A DNA stretch of 64,000 bases, taken from NCBI GenBank assembly GCA_026120185.1, contig JANUWF010001220.1, positions 1,054,001 to 1,118,000 of the forward strand, written 5' to 3'. The stretch is from Voacanga thouarsii (Eukaryota; Streptophyta; Magnoliopsida; Gentianales; Apocynaceae). The notes beneath the pieces are model-generated. The model saw only the letters and a program-made list of their open reading frames with translations, did not search any database and was not told the DNA's origin. Made by a program: the position numbers and the translations under genes. Below are positions 35,331 to 47,472 of this stretch, one piece after another. The stretch's first letter is position 1, and the number at the start of each line of letters is the position of its first letter.

Positions 35331-35620
35331 CTCTCTTCATTTCAAAATATTTGTCACTTTTAAAAACTTTCTTTATTTTTTCAAATGATTTGACATTTTG
35401 TATAATAAAAATGTATTTATTGCTGTTATTTCAAATATGCTCCTTTCACTTATTACTTCAATAAATCATAGTAATATAAATTGATTTTCAAAATTCAAAT
35501 AATTTTACGATTTATAATGAGAGTAATTTAGTCTTATTTTCTAGAAATTTCATAGATATTAGAGTTTCTTTAATTCATCCGATATGTGTAATAGTGGCAA
35601 ATATTTTGAAACAAATAGAT
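35331..35620. mobile_element. Stowaway-like MITE
   Basis: Left end CTCTCTTCATTTCAAAATAT and right end (reversed) ATCTATTTGTTTCAAAATAT are inverted copies, each continuing into TTTGYCACT and flanked by TA. Stowaway-type ends with TA duplication. Confidence 0.6.
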
Positions 35621-36604
35621 TAATCTGATCTCTATGTCATTTTAAGTGCCTCAATCTCTTCACGGATTGTCTCAATTCATAATTTGAATATCAATTATGA
35701 CTTTTTTTTGGGGCATAAAGCACAATCATTGAAAAACTATACCATTATCAAAGTAAAGAATAAATAATTACTCTCTATTAACATAGCATAGTAATCGGGC
35801 AATCCTCTTTAACTTTCAAATTTCATTTTATTTACTTCTTGATCACAAATTGTCTTTAGAAGCTTATAAAAAGATCTATTATTATAACACTAATAATGAA
35901 AATTTGTAATCTGAAAAAAAAAATAATTACGAATTTTTTATATTTAGTTGAATAAAGATATTAAGATTATATTCAGAATCTGGTATTATGTTAATTAATA
36001 GATTGTCTCTTTTTTATGACTTTATTTATTTTTATCTTTTCTCTTTTGTGATTTATCCTAATCAAAAAAGAGGACTTAAAAAAACAATAAGTGAGGGAAA
36101 GAAAAAAAAATGATCCGCACGAGGAGACAAAAGAGGAAAAATGCTGTGGCTGCAAGGAGTTGAATACGACCACCAGAGAAGCCCACACGTGGAATTGAAT
36201 AAAGAAACCTTGGTAAAAAGGACCCACCGATGACGCCACAGGTTCACCGCCTTGGCCTTTCTGCTTTTAGTTGGCCCGCACATTACACGTGTCGTAATCG
36301 GAGGTCTCGCGATACAATGTACCGGGACCGTGCCACGCAGGATGATGTAAGATGACGAAGGAGTAATTTACTTTTATTTTTCCCTTTTTTAATTTACAAA
36401 AATACTTTATTTGACCAAAGCTAAGTTAGAAAATGACCGATTATCAGTTATAAATGATAATGATAAAGCACGGAGGGAAATTTTGGAAAAATATGCCGGA
36501 AATAAATATAAATATGTCTTCATAATCATTATTGCTAAGTCCAAAAGCTTTTTGACTAGGAAAATGAAGTGATACACCTTTATAGCTTTTCCTTTTGGAA
36601 CTTC

Positions 36605-36985
36605 CTTATTTTTTTTAGTTTATTTAGTTTTTAAATTTTAAATTTTGTAATATTTTAATATTCAATAATTTTTTATCATTATAGTCCAAATAAAATTATA
36701 ACTTATCAACTAATCTTTAATTCTCTTTTTCGAAATAAATTTTGATTAAAAAAAGTCACTCTTATTATATATAGTTTTCTTTTAAGTGAAAAATAAGTAT
36801 ATTGGTTGATTACATGTAATGAAAATATTTTTTTTTTGGTCAAAAAATTACACCAAAAAAAGAGAATTAAAAACTACTTAACAGGTGATAATTTTATTAG
36901 AAATTATAATAATAAAAAAATTATTAAAGATTAAAATATTACAAATCATAAACTTTATGACTAAATAGGTTAATTTTCCTTTTTG
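36605..36985. mobile_element. Mutator-type MITE, same family as 47382-52759
   Basis: It matches, piece by piece, the host MITE at 47382-52759: TTTTAATATTTTA...ATCATTATAGTCC, AATTATAACTTATCAACT, TTTTGATTAAAAAAAGTCAC, CTTTTAAGTGAAAAATA and the end GGTTAATTTTCC. Here it is uninterrupted, which confirms the nested reading there. Confidence 0.6.
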
Positions 36986-37035
36986 TATCTTCCTTTCCTC
37001 TCCGATATATTGGCAAATACTCATTGTCAATAAGA

Positions 37036-37390
37036 TACTCTCTTTGTCTTAAATTATTTATCTCATTTCTAACTAAATCTTTGTCTATTTTAGAAAATTA
37101 AGATTTAACATTCTAAATTTACCTCCATTTAATAGCATTTTATTTTCCAAACATATTAAGTAAATTTTTCCAACAAATTGATCTCATTTAAATAACAAAA
37201 GAAATAAACAATTTAAAGTATATTAAAATTTTAAAATTTGAGTACTTCTTTGTAAAAAGATAGAGAGAAAATAAATGAATTTTAAAGGTAAAAATGAAAG
37301 AAAAATTTTAATTTATTAAAAAAAACTTATTTATCTTAATACCCGTATAATTAATTAAATAAAATAAATAATTTGAAATGAAGTAAGTAC
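37036..37390. mobile_element. Stowaway-like MITE
   Basis: Left TACTCTCTTTGTCTTAAATT and right (reversed) GTACTTACTTCATTTCAAAT form imperfect inverted ends, both running into ATTTAT. Confidence 0.5.
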
Positions 37391-37837
37391 AATTAATTCA
37401 CCTTGTTACACTTGTAGTATAAGAAAGACATATAATTAAATAATTTCTCATTTTCCTTTTAAAAAACTGTTATTTGTAGAGTTTTTTTTTCTGTTATATA
37501 ATAATTTTTATATTATGAAATGAAAATATAAATATTATTTGTTTTTATTTATATGTTTATTATTTATTACTTTATTAAATTATAATATTAAATTAATTTT
37601 AATTTTAAAAAATAATTATATAATTTTCAATGAAAATAAATCAATATTTTTTCTCTTAAAACTGTATAAATGGTAAAAGTTCCTTAACTGATGTAAATTA
37701 TTCAAAAGTAATAGTTATTTAAGAATAGAAAGAGTATTATCTTATCACAACCCTTGTAGCTGTTGTCAAATAATTTCGAGACAAAAAGCTATGTTAATTT
37801 TTCCTGAAATAGGGAAAAGGAGAAAAAAAATAATTAC

Positions 37838-37922
<85 letters not shown>
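37838..37922. repeat. (ATT)n microsatellite
   Basis: About 28 units, the longest in the window; open frames across it are artefacts. Confidence 0.97.
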
Positions 37923-38853
37923 TTGGTTGGTGGTCTCATCGCTAAAACTTCTCCATCTCTATCTATATTTGCATATAGCCGAAGAAGTAAATGAAAAAGA
38001 GACCACAACTTGCACTGCAATGCAAAGTAAGTTATTTTTGTGAAGAATTTTATAGCTCGGCTAATTTTCCATCACAAAAAAAAAAAAGAAAATCGTATAG
38101 TTTCGCGCAATGAAAATTTGAATTTATTATTTTATCATATCTATCACATACCGTTAGCCAAGAAATAACAAACTATGGAGAATTCCTCAAGTATATATGC
38201 ATGCAAATAGAATCTTCAATATCATTTGTTATTTTATCGAACTTTTGAGCAATTATTTTAAAATCTTTTATCATTGTAAATAAAATAATAAAAAAATATA
38301 TGTAAACATTTACGAACATATTATCTCATAATCGAGTTGAGAAAGTAGTTCCTCAATTACTTAGAAATAATTCCTTTCAGCCTAGAGAGGGAGATTGGGG
38401 GTGGGGGTAACGTCCGTTCTTCTAAAACTTTTAAGAGTTTTATTTTTGCTTTAAAAATAAAAGTTTTAAAAAATTATACATTTTACTTTTCATTCTCTAA
38501 TATTTTTTAAAATAATAAAATTATTCTTTAATATATTATTTTATATCATTTATCTCTTTAACTCTAAATTTTTAATTTTATCCGAATAATAGATCATAAA
38601 CTCGATTCACATCTTTATCCTCTTGTGTATTTATAAATAAAAAAAAAAAAACACTCTTTGGTGGAGTAAATTTAAATAGACCACCAAGGCATTTATTTTA
38701 GGAAATTATGTTGGTCCAAGCAACAATCAATCCCTCTCTCATATTGAACATTTAATAATAGGAGTAATAATCAATCAATTTTATGATTTTGACTCTAAGT
38801 GTAAATGCAATGTACCGTTGCTGTGCATTGATTTTCGCACAATTTATAAAGTA

Positions 38854-39032
38854 TTCCCTCCGTTTCAAAATTTTTATTCATGAAATATTTTACACACAGA
38901 TTAAGAGTGTTAAAAATAATACAACAATTTAGAAAGAAATTAAAATTATTAGTTCTAGAAAAATGTATATGAACAAGTATTTTGAAACAAAATAAAAAAG
39001 TTTCGTAAACAAATATTTTAAAACGGAAGAAG
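38854..39032. mobile_element. Stowaway-like MITE
   Basis: Left TTCCCTCCGTTTCAAAAT and right ATTTTAAAACGGAAGAA are near-perfect inverted ends with TA on each side; the CTCCCTCCGTTTC start is typical of plant Stowaway elements. Confidence 0.72.
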
Positions 39033-39339
39033 TACTCATTTAGTCTTTAAAAAAATATCAATCTAATAAATGACACATAAATTAAGAAATTATTAAAATT
39101 TATATAATTATATTAATAAAAATAAATTATTATATTATTGAATAAAAATAAATTTTTATTAATTAAATTAAAAATACACGCATATTTAATGAGTCAAATA
39201 TTTATTGAATAGTTAAACGAAGAACAAATTAAAAATATACGTAATAAATGCATTCTTAATTTATAAAATTGACAAATATTTTGGTATAATAAAAATAAAA
39301 ATTTTTGACACTTTCTTTTAGGACGAAAGAAGTATTTAT

Positions 39340-41488
39340 GTAAAAGAACTTATTTGAGAAAATTAGAAGAACTTTTTAAAGAAAAAATAAAATAAAATAA
39401 ATTGACGGAGCCTTTTATTATAACTACAGTTTCCATAGAATAAAGGAAAAGCAACGGCTACAATTAATTCTATTTTCTATTAATGTATTTTGCTCGAAAC
39501 TGCAACTACTTGACTTTATTTCCCCGGTCACGTCTCCATCACTCTGCCTTATTATACTCTTTCCATGTTCTCGGACTGTAATCACTTGCGAGGCACTGTA
39601 ACCCTAAAGATAATTCCATGAAGTTACATGGAAATGGATGGGTTCACACGTCACACTCAAATTCATATTCATGCACATTAATATTATACATTAGTATTAA
39701 TTTTTTTTACAAAGTATTTTTTATTTTTATTTTTATTTTTAAAAATTATAATATTGTCCAATAGCATATTACTTTGTGTGAATTTTTTATTCCATCTCTC
39801 CCTATAATTCTACCTAATATAATTTCATGCAAGCCTTGAATATAGGAAATTTTTTATCTAAACATCCAAATTTGAATAATAATCCTATTTTAAATTGACA
39901 AAAAAAGAGGTTAATCAGATAAGTTTATAGAAAAATATATTTATTTTAGAAGAGTGGATATTATTTTCCGATGAAGCAAAAAATTTAGAAGACCCTTAAA
40001 CTTTTTATTTATCTGTGTATTACCATTCTACTAAAAAAAATGATAAAGAGTTACTTTTGTACTATTAAAATGACTGATTTTGCCAAATTAAAATGTGAAT
40101 ATTTAATTTTGAATAGATAAGTACATTTTAAAATTGAAATGACTTTTTCATCCTCAAAGGATTTAAAGATATATATCCAAGTTATTTTTAAAAAATAATA
40201 ATGAAAATGATGACTCTAGAGGAAAGAAGTCCAATGAACCATTGGAACAATGTGAAAACTACTCGAGTATTTTTCAGATGGATCAAACATCTTCTTTACA
40301 GAGAAAAAGGAGTTGGGAGCAGTGTTTATTTTTCGTCAATGAGGGTATTTCTGTCTTTGCACAAATTCTGTGGCCAATGAGTTGCAGAGATTAAAAGATG
40401 GGAAAACGAAAGCTAGCTAATTAAAATCACACCCTCCTATCTAATCTGTACGTGCAGGCTCTAACTTCCCCTATGATTTGAATGTTTGCCAGCTGTTTTG
40501 GCTAATTTACTTAACATGTAGGGGGAAAAAAAAGGTTTTAGATGAATATCCCAAAAGGGGTCCAAAAACAGGAAAAGAAACTGTACTTATTATTATTTTT
40601 TTAAAAAAAAAAGGTCGGAGACAAAACTTGTAGGATTAACATTTTACTTATTAAAGAGTATTTTTACCAACTAAATTACTGATTGTTTTCTTTGTCGAGG
40701 CACTGCTTTGCTTTGGTAAGAACTTCCTTCACAAAACAGAATAAAGAGGGGAAAAAATGTACAACAAGATTTTGAGACCACAAGTGTAAACCTAATTAGT
40801 AAAACAACAAGCCAAAGTTGCATGCCTTAGTTGGATCCTCTGATACAATCTCTACTGTATTATTAAAAATACAATATATATTTACTGATTTTACTAAATA
40901 TATTCTTACTTAGCATTGTATATTACTAAAAATATTTGTAATAATGTACAATATTAGATAAGAATGTATTAAATATTTATTAAATTAGTAGATGTGTCAT
41001 ATTTTTAATAATAGACTAGAAAGTGTCGTGGAGATTATACTAGAGGATCTAGAGTCTTAAGACACGTTTGAAAACTGAATTCTAAAATTTGAAATTTGAA
41101 TTAATTATAATTCATTTTTACGCTATATGTTATTACAATTTAAATTAAATATAAAAGAATATTAATAATTAGATGAGTATTTAATATATTCTGTTTTTAG
41201 ACTTAAATAACTTTCAATTCACTTAATCAATTAAGTGATGATAAAAATTCGCTATTAAATACACTTAAATAATTAAATACTTAATATTATTCATTATCAA
41301 TTCAACGCTCAACTAAGTACTTAAAATTAATTAATTAAGTACTTATTTTATTAAGTATATTTAATATTTAAGGATATTATCCTATGATATTATCATAATT
41401 CATAACTAAAAAAAAAATACCAAGTTGCAATTGAGAAAATGACAGTATTATAAGCCGTTGGCATGAAAGGTTCAACTGCTGCATTGGG
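39340..41488. other. Intergenic, no gene recognised
   Basis: AT-rich; a possible further MITE end at about 39031-39335 (CTCATTTAGTCTTTAAAAA against reversed CTTCTTTCGTCCTAAAAG). No coding region is supported. Confidence 0.3.
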
Positions 41489-41508
41489 CCTCTCTCTCTC
41501 TCTCTCTC
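41489..41508. repeat. (CT)n microsatellite
   Basis: About 10 CT units. Confidence 0.9.
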
Positions 41509-42754
41509 GCTCGTATGAGTCTCCTTCGCGTCCAAGAAGTGGACGCTTGAAGAAAGACGATAATATATCTGTTGGACACCCAAAAAATAGCTGTTTCTAC
41601 CAATAAATTCAACGGGATTTTGACAAAGGGTTTCCTGTTAAACCCTACAATGATGGTGACTTTGTCTCCCAAGGGCGTCTGGTGCTACTTCTTTAAGCAT
41701 TATTATTCATATCCCATTACCTTAAGATTGAAGGATAAATAACATGTACAGATATGTGAGATCAGCTTTCTTTTATCACAGATGTTACAGATGAATCGAA
41801 GGAGGTTCGTAAGGAATTTTTTTATGTATTTTTTTTTTCCTATTATACTGTATTCATTTAGAGTTTTAAAGTGTGATAATATCTATACTGGTTATTTATT
41901 TAAAAAAATTTTATACCGTACTATTACATTAATGATTATAGTTGGGATTTCAAATCGCGAAAAATGAATTACTGAGTACTCATGCAATTTATGCTTTGGT
42001 GTTATATTTGTTATGGTCTCTACATTTGGCTCGTCAATAATATGGTTGGACATGCAAAGATTGGCAAGCATGACAACGGGAAGTGCCATAGTTGTGAGTC
42101 GAACTACAAACATATGAGGAATCTATAGGAAATTTCACACATGATATATTTATTCGTTGATAGTTTTTATTTTTTATTTTTTATGTACATTAAGAAATGA
42201 AACATATTCATATGGGTCCAATTTTTGTAGACATCACGTTAAAAATTTGTATTACATTAAAAATATTAGACATTATCTGATATTTAATTCTGTATAAAAA
42301 TTTGATATTGTATTTAAATCTTCTTCGACATAAAATACTTATTTTAATTTAGTGAATGTGATAATAAAAAAATTATTCCGTGATATTGTTAAACTTATGA
42401 GTTTCCCTTCTAGACCTATAGGCACAGGGCATACCATTAGAGTATTTACCCTGTATAATTTTCATATTCCTCGTACCACTGCAAAGGTATTCTGAACAAG
42501 ATCAACATTTGCTTAGGTTTTAAATAGTTTTGTCTGAAAATACCTCGTTAGTTTTTGCTCTAATTTCCCTGTCCAAAAGAAAAAAAAAAAAGACAAAAAA
42601 GATGTCGAAGTTATTAGGTTAGACAGTAAACTTATTCTTATAAATAGATCTCGAATATGGCATTTAAAAAGGAAATTCATTCTCTAATAATGGAGGATTA
42701 ATTCAGTTAATCGTTTACTAATTGTAAATCTCAGTTTTTAACTAAATCAGTAGC
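41509..42754. other. Intergenic, no gene recognised
   Basis: AT-rich, no supported coding region. Confidence 0.3.
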
Positions 42755-43035
42755 TAATGCCCTCTTTGTTAAATTTATTTATCACATTTCAAAAGACATG
42801 GATAAAGAAAATACTAAAATCTATAACTTTCAATTGTAAAAGACTAAAATAATCAAGTAGAAAACTATTGATTTATAAAAATTAATATCAAACTTTAGTA
42901 GGATAATAATGATAAGGGTAGAATTGAAAAAAAAAATACATATAATCTTAAATCTCTAACATGTCATGTAATTTGAATAAAAAAATTTTAAAAAAAATCA
43001 AATGTATCAAATTAATAAATTGAAGCAAATGGAGT
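42755..43035. mobile_element. Stowaway-like MITE, degenerate
   Basis: Left CCCTCTTTGTTAAATTTATT and right (reversed) ACTCCATTTGCTTCAATTTA are imperfect inverted ends about 280 bp apart. Confidence 0.45.
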
Positions 43036-45030
43036 ATCAAACTAATTCTATACCTATTGAGTATACATCCACTAATCTAAGATTTTCTCAATGACAAAAA
43101 AGAAAAGAAATGATTCTTAAGAGGAGTGCTTTGCTTTTGGTACAAGATTTTCTTATAATTAATATCACTAACATGATACTTGTAAAATTAATTAGTATAC
43201 ATATATATATATTGATATTAAAATAAAAACTAACGAAATTTTCACATTATTAACCGGTGAACTTATATATCTCACCACATCACAAATGCTAGTTTTTAAG
43301 CAATTACACCAACTAAATTCGTTTTAAAATGGATATAAGTTACAAGCTAATCTAATTCCTTAAAGAGTGAGAATATCACTACTAAAATTTTGCTTTCACA
43401 TCAACATCGAAGAATTGGAGTTGCAATATATACGTAAGCCCACCGTGCAAAGAAGATGCAAGTGCTTTCCATTTTTTTGTCTTGGTAGTGAGAGGAGGCC
43501 CGGGGGGAAGGGATGAGGTGGGGGCCTGGAGAGGGTGCAGTTGTTGGAGTGATTAACTGGAACAAGAGCCCAAAGAAAATGAAAGAAAAGATTGATGAAG
43601 ACATTTTTGTAGACAGAAGAAAAGATTGACAAAGACAACAGCAACGGGAAATAATTCCTAGCAATGTTTGAGAATGACATTTTTTGTCCAAAATTACAGG
43701 ATAATTAGGAAGGGATTGATTTCAGATAAATTTTATAAAAAATTATTAAATATGTAAAATTCAATAGGTCTAAAAAAATATGATGGGTTGTGAGTAAATG
43801 ATAATTTTAAAAAAATAAAAATTATATAAAATAGTAATATATTCAAATTAAAATAAAAAGATGACAATAAAATTTTTTACCTAAATATAGCCGTGTGACT
43901 TTTCATTATCTTCAAAATTCGTATATTAAAAATTTACAATTAATCTTTCGTGCCTCATAAATATGAACGTAATTGGATTCTTGCAATGTATAATTTCTCA
44001 AAGTTATGCAAAAAAGGTCTTTTGTCAACAATGCATGAAAAATACATTCAAAATTAAGCATGGAGTGGTGGAAATGCACTAATTAAGAAATAAGAAAGTT
44101 AAGTTGCTAAATTTGCAGTTCATTTTTTTTTTTTTAATTTAGAAGGGGAGGAGGGGAGAAGGGGGAGGGGGGAGAGGAGCGATAGAGGAAAGAATGAGAT
44201 AGAATTCTTTATGAAACTCGAGACCTCAAATAATAATATTTTTATTAATAGAATAAATTATTTTCGATCAATAATTTTAATTTAAAAATTGCGAGACAAT
44301 TATCAAAGTTTACTTTGATCCTTTGACATGAAAAGCTTTTAGGTACATCTTGATGTTTCTCTTTTGTTTGTACTGTATAAGATATTCAAATCTGAGACGC
44401 AAATGATCTTGATGTAATCAGTGTGAGATCAATCAAAGATCTCAAGTGATATGGCCAAAGACATACAATGTCCCTAAGAGGTTCACGAACTCCCTTTTTT
44501 GGCATTTGGAAATACATCATTTCTGAAAATGACCTGATTCTCATTTAACATGTAATATAAATTTGCTAGATGTATTGTTATTTGTATGATCGAACATGGT
44601 TATAATGCAGAATAATTTAAAGAATAAAAATAAATAATTTTATTAATAATTAAAAATATAAAGAATTTAACGGATTGAAAATTAAAATATGACAAAACAT
44701 ATAAGAAATTAGATAGTTACAGAGATAGCCACCGTACTTCATAACACAATTAGATTAATAATGAATGACATTCCACTCAAAAACTTTAATACTACACTTA
44801 AAGTATGCTAGACTTAATCTAAACTACTAAATTAATCAATATTTAAAACTATATTGTTTTACTAACAAACTATTTTAAATAAATATTTATTAATATTAAA
44901 AATATCATAACATTTCTCCCTCTTTCAAACTAGCTATGTCCTTAAATTTGTCTATAGATCAATCTTTATCTTTGAACAAGTTTTTATTTTCCTCTAAACT
45001 TCAACTATAATAAAATTTAATTATGCTTTA
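43036..45030. other. Intergenic, no gene recognised
   Basis: Contains G-rich runs at about 43500-43545 and 44143-44186. An open frame at 43401-43600 (minus) begins with a signal-peptide-like stretch but has no other support. Confidence 0.3.
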
Positions 45031-45383
45031 GGATACATATATGCATCTGAGTATTTGTCTTTGCATTTGTAGCACAAACCTTTCTTTTACCTTATCAACT
45101 TCAGTGGAGTGATTTGCTTGAAAATTGAATTAATTGGTGTATTATTATCAAATTAGTTGGTTTATTATTATTGATTTTAGAGTTTTGGGTTATAAATGGT
45201 TTAGTAGATACATATGCACTTAAGTATTTGTCATTGCATTTGTAGTACAAACCCTTCTTTTACCTTATTTGCAACTTTGACGGAGTAATTTTCTTAAAAA
45301 TTGGATTAGTTAGTGTATTATTATTGGATTAATTGGTGTATTGTTATTGAATTTAGAGTTTTGAGCTATAAGTGGTTTAGCAA
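45031..45383. repeat. Two tandem copies of a ~175-bp unit
   Basis: GGATACATATATGCATCTGA at 45031 and its near copy at about 45205 each lead through TTGCATTTGTAG and CTTCTTTTACCTTAT to GTTTTGRGYTATAARTGGTT. Moderately diverged; no coding sense. Confidence 0.75.
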
Positions 45384-46205
45384 ATGGTGCAATACTGTAA
45401 GATTATGAAGTTCTATTGGTAGCTGATAGGAAATTTTACAAATGTAATGCATGTTCACAAGCTTCCCTAAGGGTAGTGATTTAAATATATTCATTATATA
45501 CTTCTGTTACTTTAATCCACTAATAAAAATAAAAATTTAATATGTTCTTTACTCGCTTGAGACATTTTATATTATAATTACTCTAAACTCTTTACACCTC
45601 TCTAATTATTCATCCGCCATTCATTTTTGTGCAATTTTATTGAATTAATTTAGAATTTGTACTTTCTCCGAAACTTCCTATTACAAATAATTTTAGCCAT
45701 TTATTTACAACTACTTCCTCCATAAGTTTGGCTATAACTATTCAATTAAATAAAAGCCTTCTCCTTCGGTTATAATTCAATAATACCTAATTTATTTACT
45801 CTAGAAATATTATATACATCAAATATCTCCTATATTCATTCACCCATCTCCTAGGACCACCCACTTATATAAAAAAAAAAAAAAAAAAATCTAATTTTGG
45901 TAATTAACTCTATATTTATTATTTTCTCTATTCCCAAACTTGTCAAATCAATATCCAAAAGTTGTTTTAAAGAAACTTCTCCTCACTGGAACTCCGTTCA
46001 TTATGTTTTCCTTCCTTTATCTCTTTCTTCTTAGGCAATTCATTTATACTAACAATATGGGATTCAAATTGATAATAAGTGAAGTAGTTAATTTAATATT
46101 ACCCTTTATTGGAAATTATAAATTCTCAATCAACTTACTAATTGAATTGAGGCGAAGTCCTTATTTCTTGGCACTAAGTTTCATAGCATTGAGTTGTTTA
46201 ACTTA
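45384..46205. other. Intergenic, no gene recognised
   Basis: AT-rich; one 88-codon frame (45940-46206) has no family features. Confidence 0.3.
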
Positions 46206-46213
46206 GTTTTCGA

Positions 46214-47104
46214 TAGGGGCGGCAATATTGAACATGACACGAAAACGATACGGTTATAGCGGATTAGGGTTGGGGTTTCGCGGGTTCGGGTCGAAACAGG
46301 TCGATTCGTTTAACTTTAAACGTGTACAGGTCATAACCCGTTTAAACCCATTTCAACCCGCGAACTCGTTTAACTTTTTTTAATATTTATATTTAATACT
46401 TTTTGTAATACCCTACAAATTTCACTATAAAAAATTAGATAATTTAATTTTTTACATGAATTAATTGAATTAAATTTTATTATATGAATTAATCGAATTG
46501 TTTGTGTGTATATTCTGTGTAATTATATGAGACCTCTTAAAAAAAATAAATGATGTTAATGAGGCTATTTACTTGATATATAGTAAATGAATAATTCTTA
46601 ATTAATTATTATTTAGTATTTATAATAATATTATTATTACAATGACTTTTAGTTAGAGAAAATAATTTTTTGAATAATCCAATTTTATTGCAAAACTACA
46701 TTTGTTTAGATTTTTAAAATTAAATCTTATAAATTTATTAAGATCTCTAAATATTGAGTGGGATAGTTTGTTAGTTTATTAGCTTTTTATGATTTTATGG
46801 GTTGTTTTATTAGTTTTTTTAATTTTATATGATTTGATTTAATTTTGTAAATTTTTTTGTGTAATGGTGCACAGATTGGTGGGTTTAATAAGTATTCGGA
46901 TTGATGGATTTAATAATTATCTATTTAATTTTTGTGTCTAATTGTGTCAACCCGTTTTATAACACGAACACGACACGAGAATAAACGAATTGACACGACA
47001 CGACACGTTTATTAAACGGATCGTGTTCGGGTTGGCTTGTCGAGTGTAATTATCTCAAGTTGACACGACCCGCCAACCCGAATACGACACGATTGCCACC
47101 CTTA
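46214..47104. mobile_element. Non-autonomous hAT element
   Basis: Terminal inverted repeats TAGGGGCGGCAAT and (reversed) TAAGGGTGGCAAT are flanked by a perfect 8-bp duplication GTTTTCGA (46206-46213 and 47105-47112), the hallmark of hAT insertion. The 891-bp interior has subterminal GC-rich motifs (repeated ACACGACACG, AACCCG and CGGGTT) and an AT-rich core, with no transposase, so it depends on a relative elsewhere. Confidence 0.88.
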
Positions 47105-47472
47105 GTTTTCGATGTACTCTTGCAACTCCCCCAATTTAGTCTTCATCTTTGTTGCTCCTTCCTTCTTTTTTTGACTTATGGTTTCAAGTATAATTTAAAC
47201 TATAGAAATACATACTGTTATGACTAAAAAAGTATAGAGAATTTGGTAGATTGGGATTAGAAGATAACAAAGAATGCAAAAAATCAGAGAGTTACGTAGA
47301 CAGCTACCAAGCTTCAAAACACTATTGAGACTAACCATGAATGACGCTCCATTCAAGAACTTTAATACTCCATTTAAAATAGGAAAATTGGTCTATTTGG
47401 TCCGTAAATTTTGGAGTTTTTAATATTTTAGTCATTAATAATTTTTTTTCTACCATTATAATCCCTAATGAA

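Noticed and set aside
37766..38020. Open frames on both strands across the (ATT)n tract
   Set aside because: Poly-Ile/Asn/Leu translations of a microsatellite; same for 33926-34337 and 55999-56419.
43396..43691. Minus-strand frame beginning with a signal-peptide-like stretch and then Pro/Ser-rich sequence
   Set aside because: Overlapping frames of equal length, no conserved C-terminal motif and no promoter; too weak for a secreted-peptide call.
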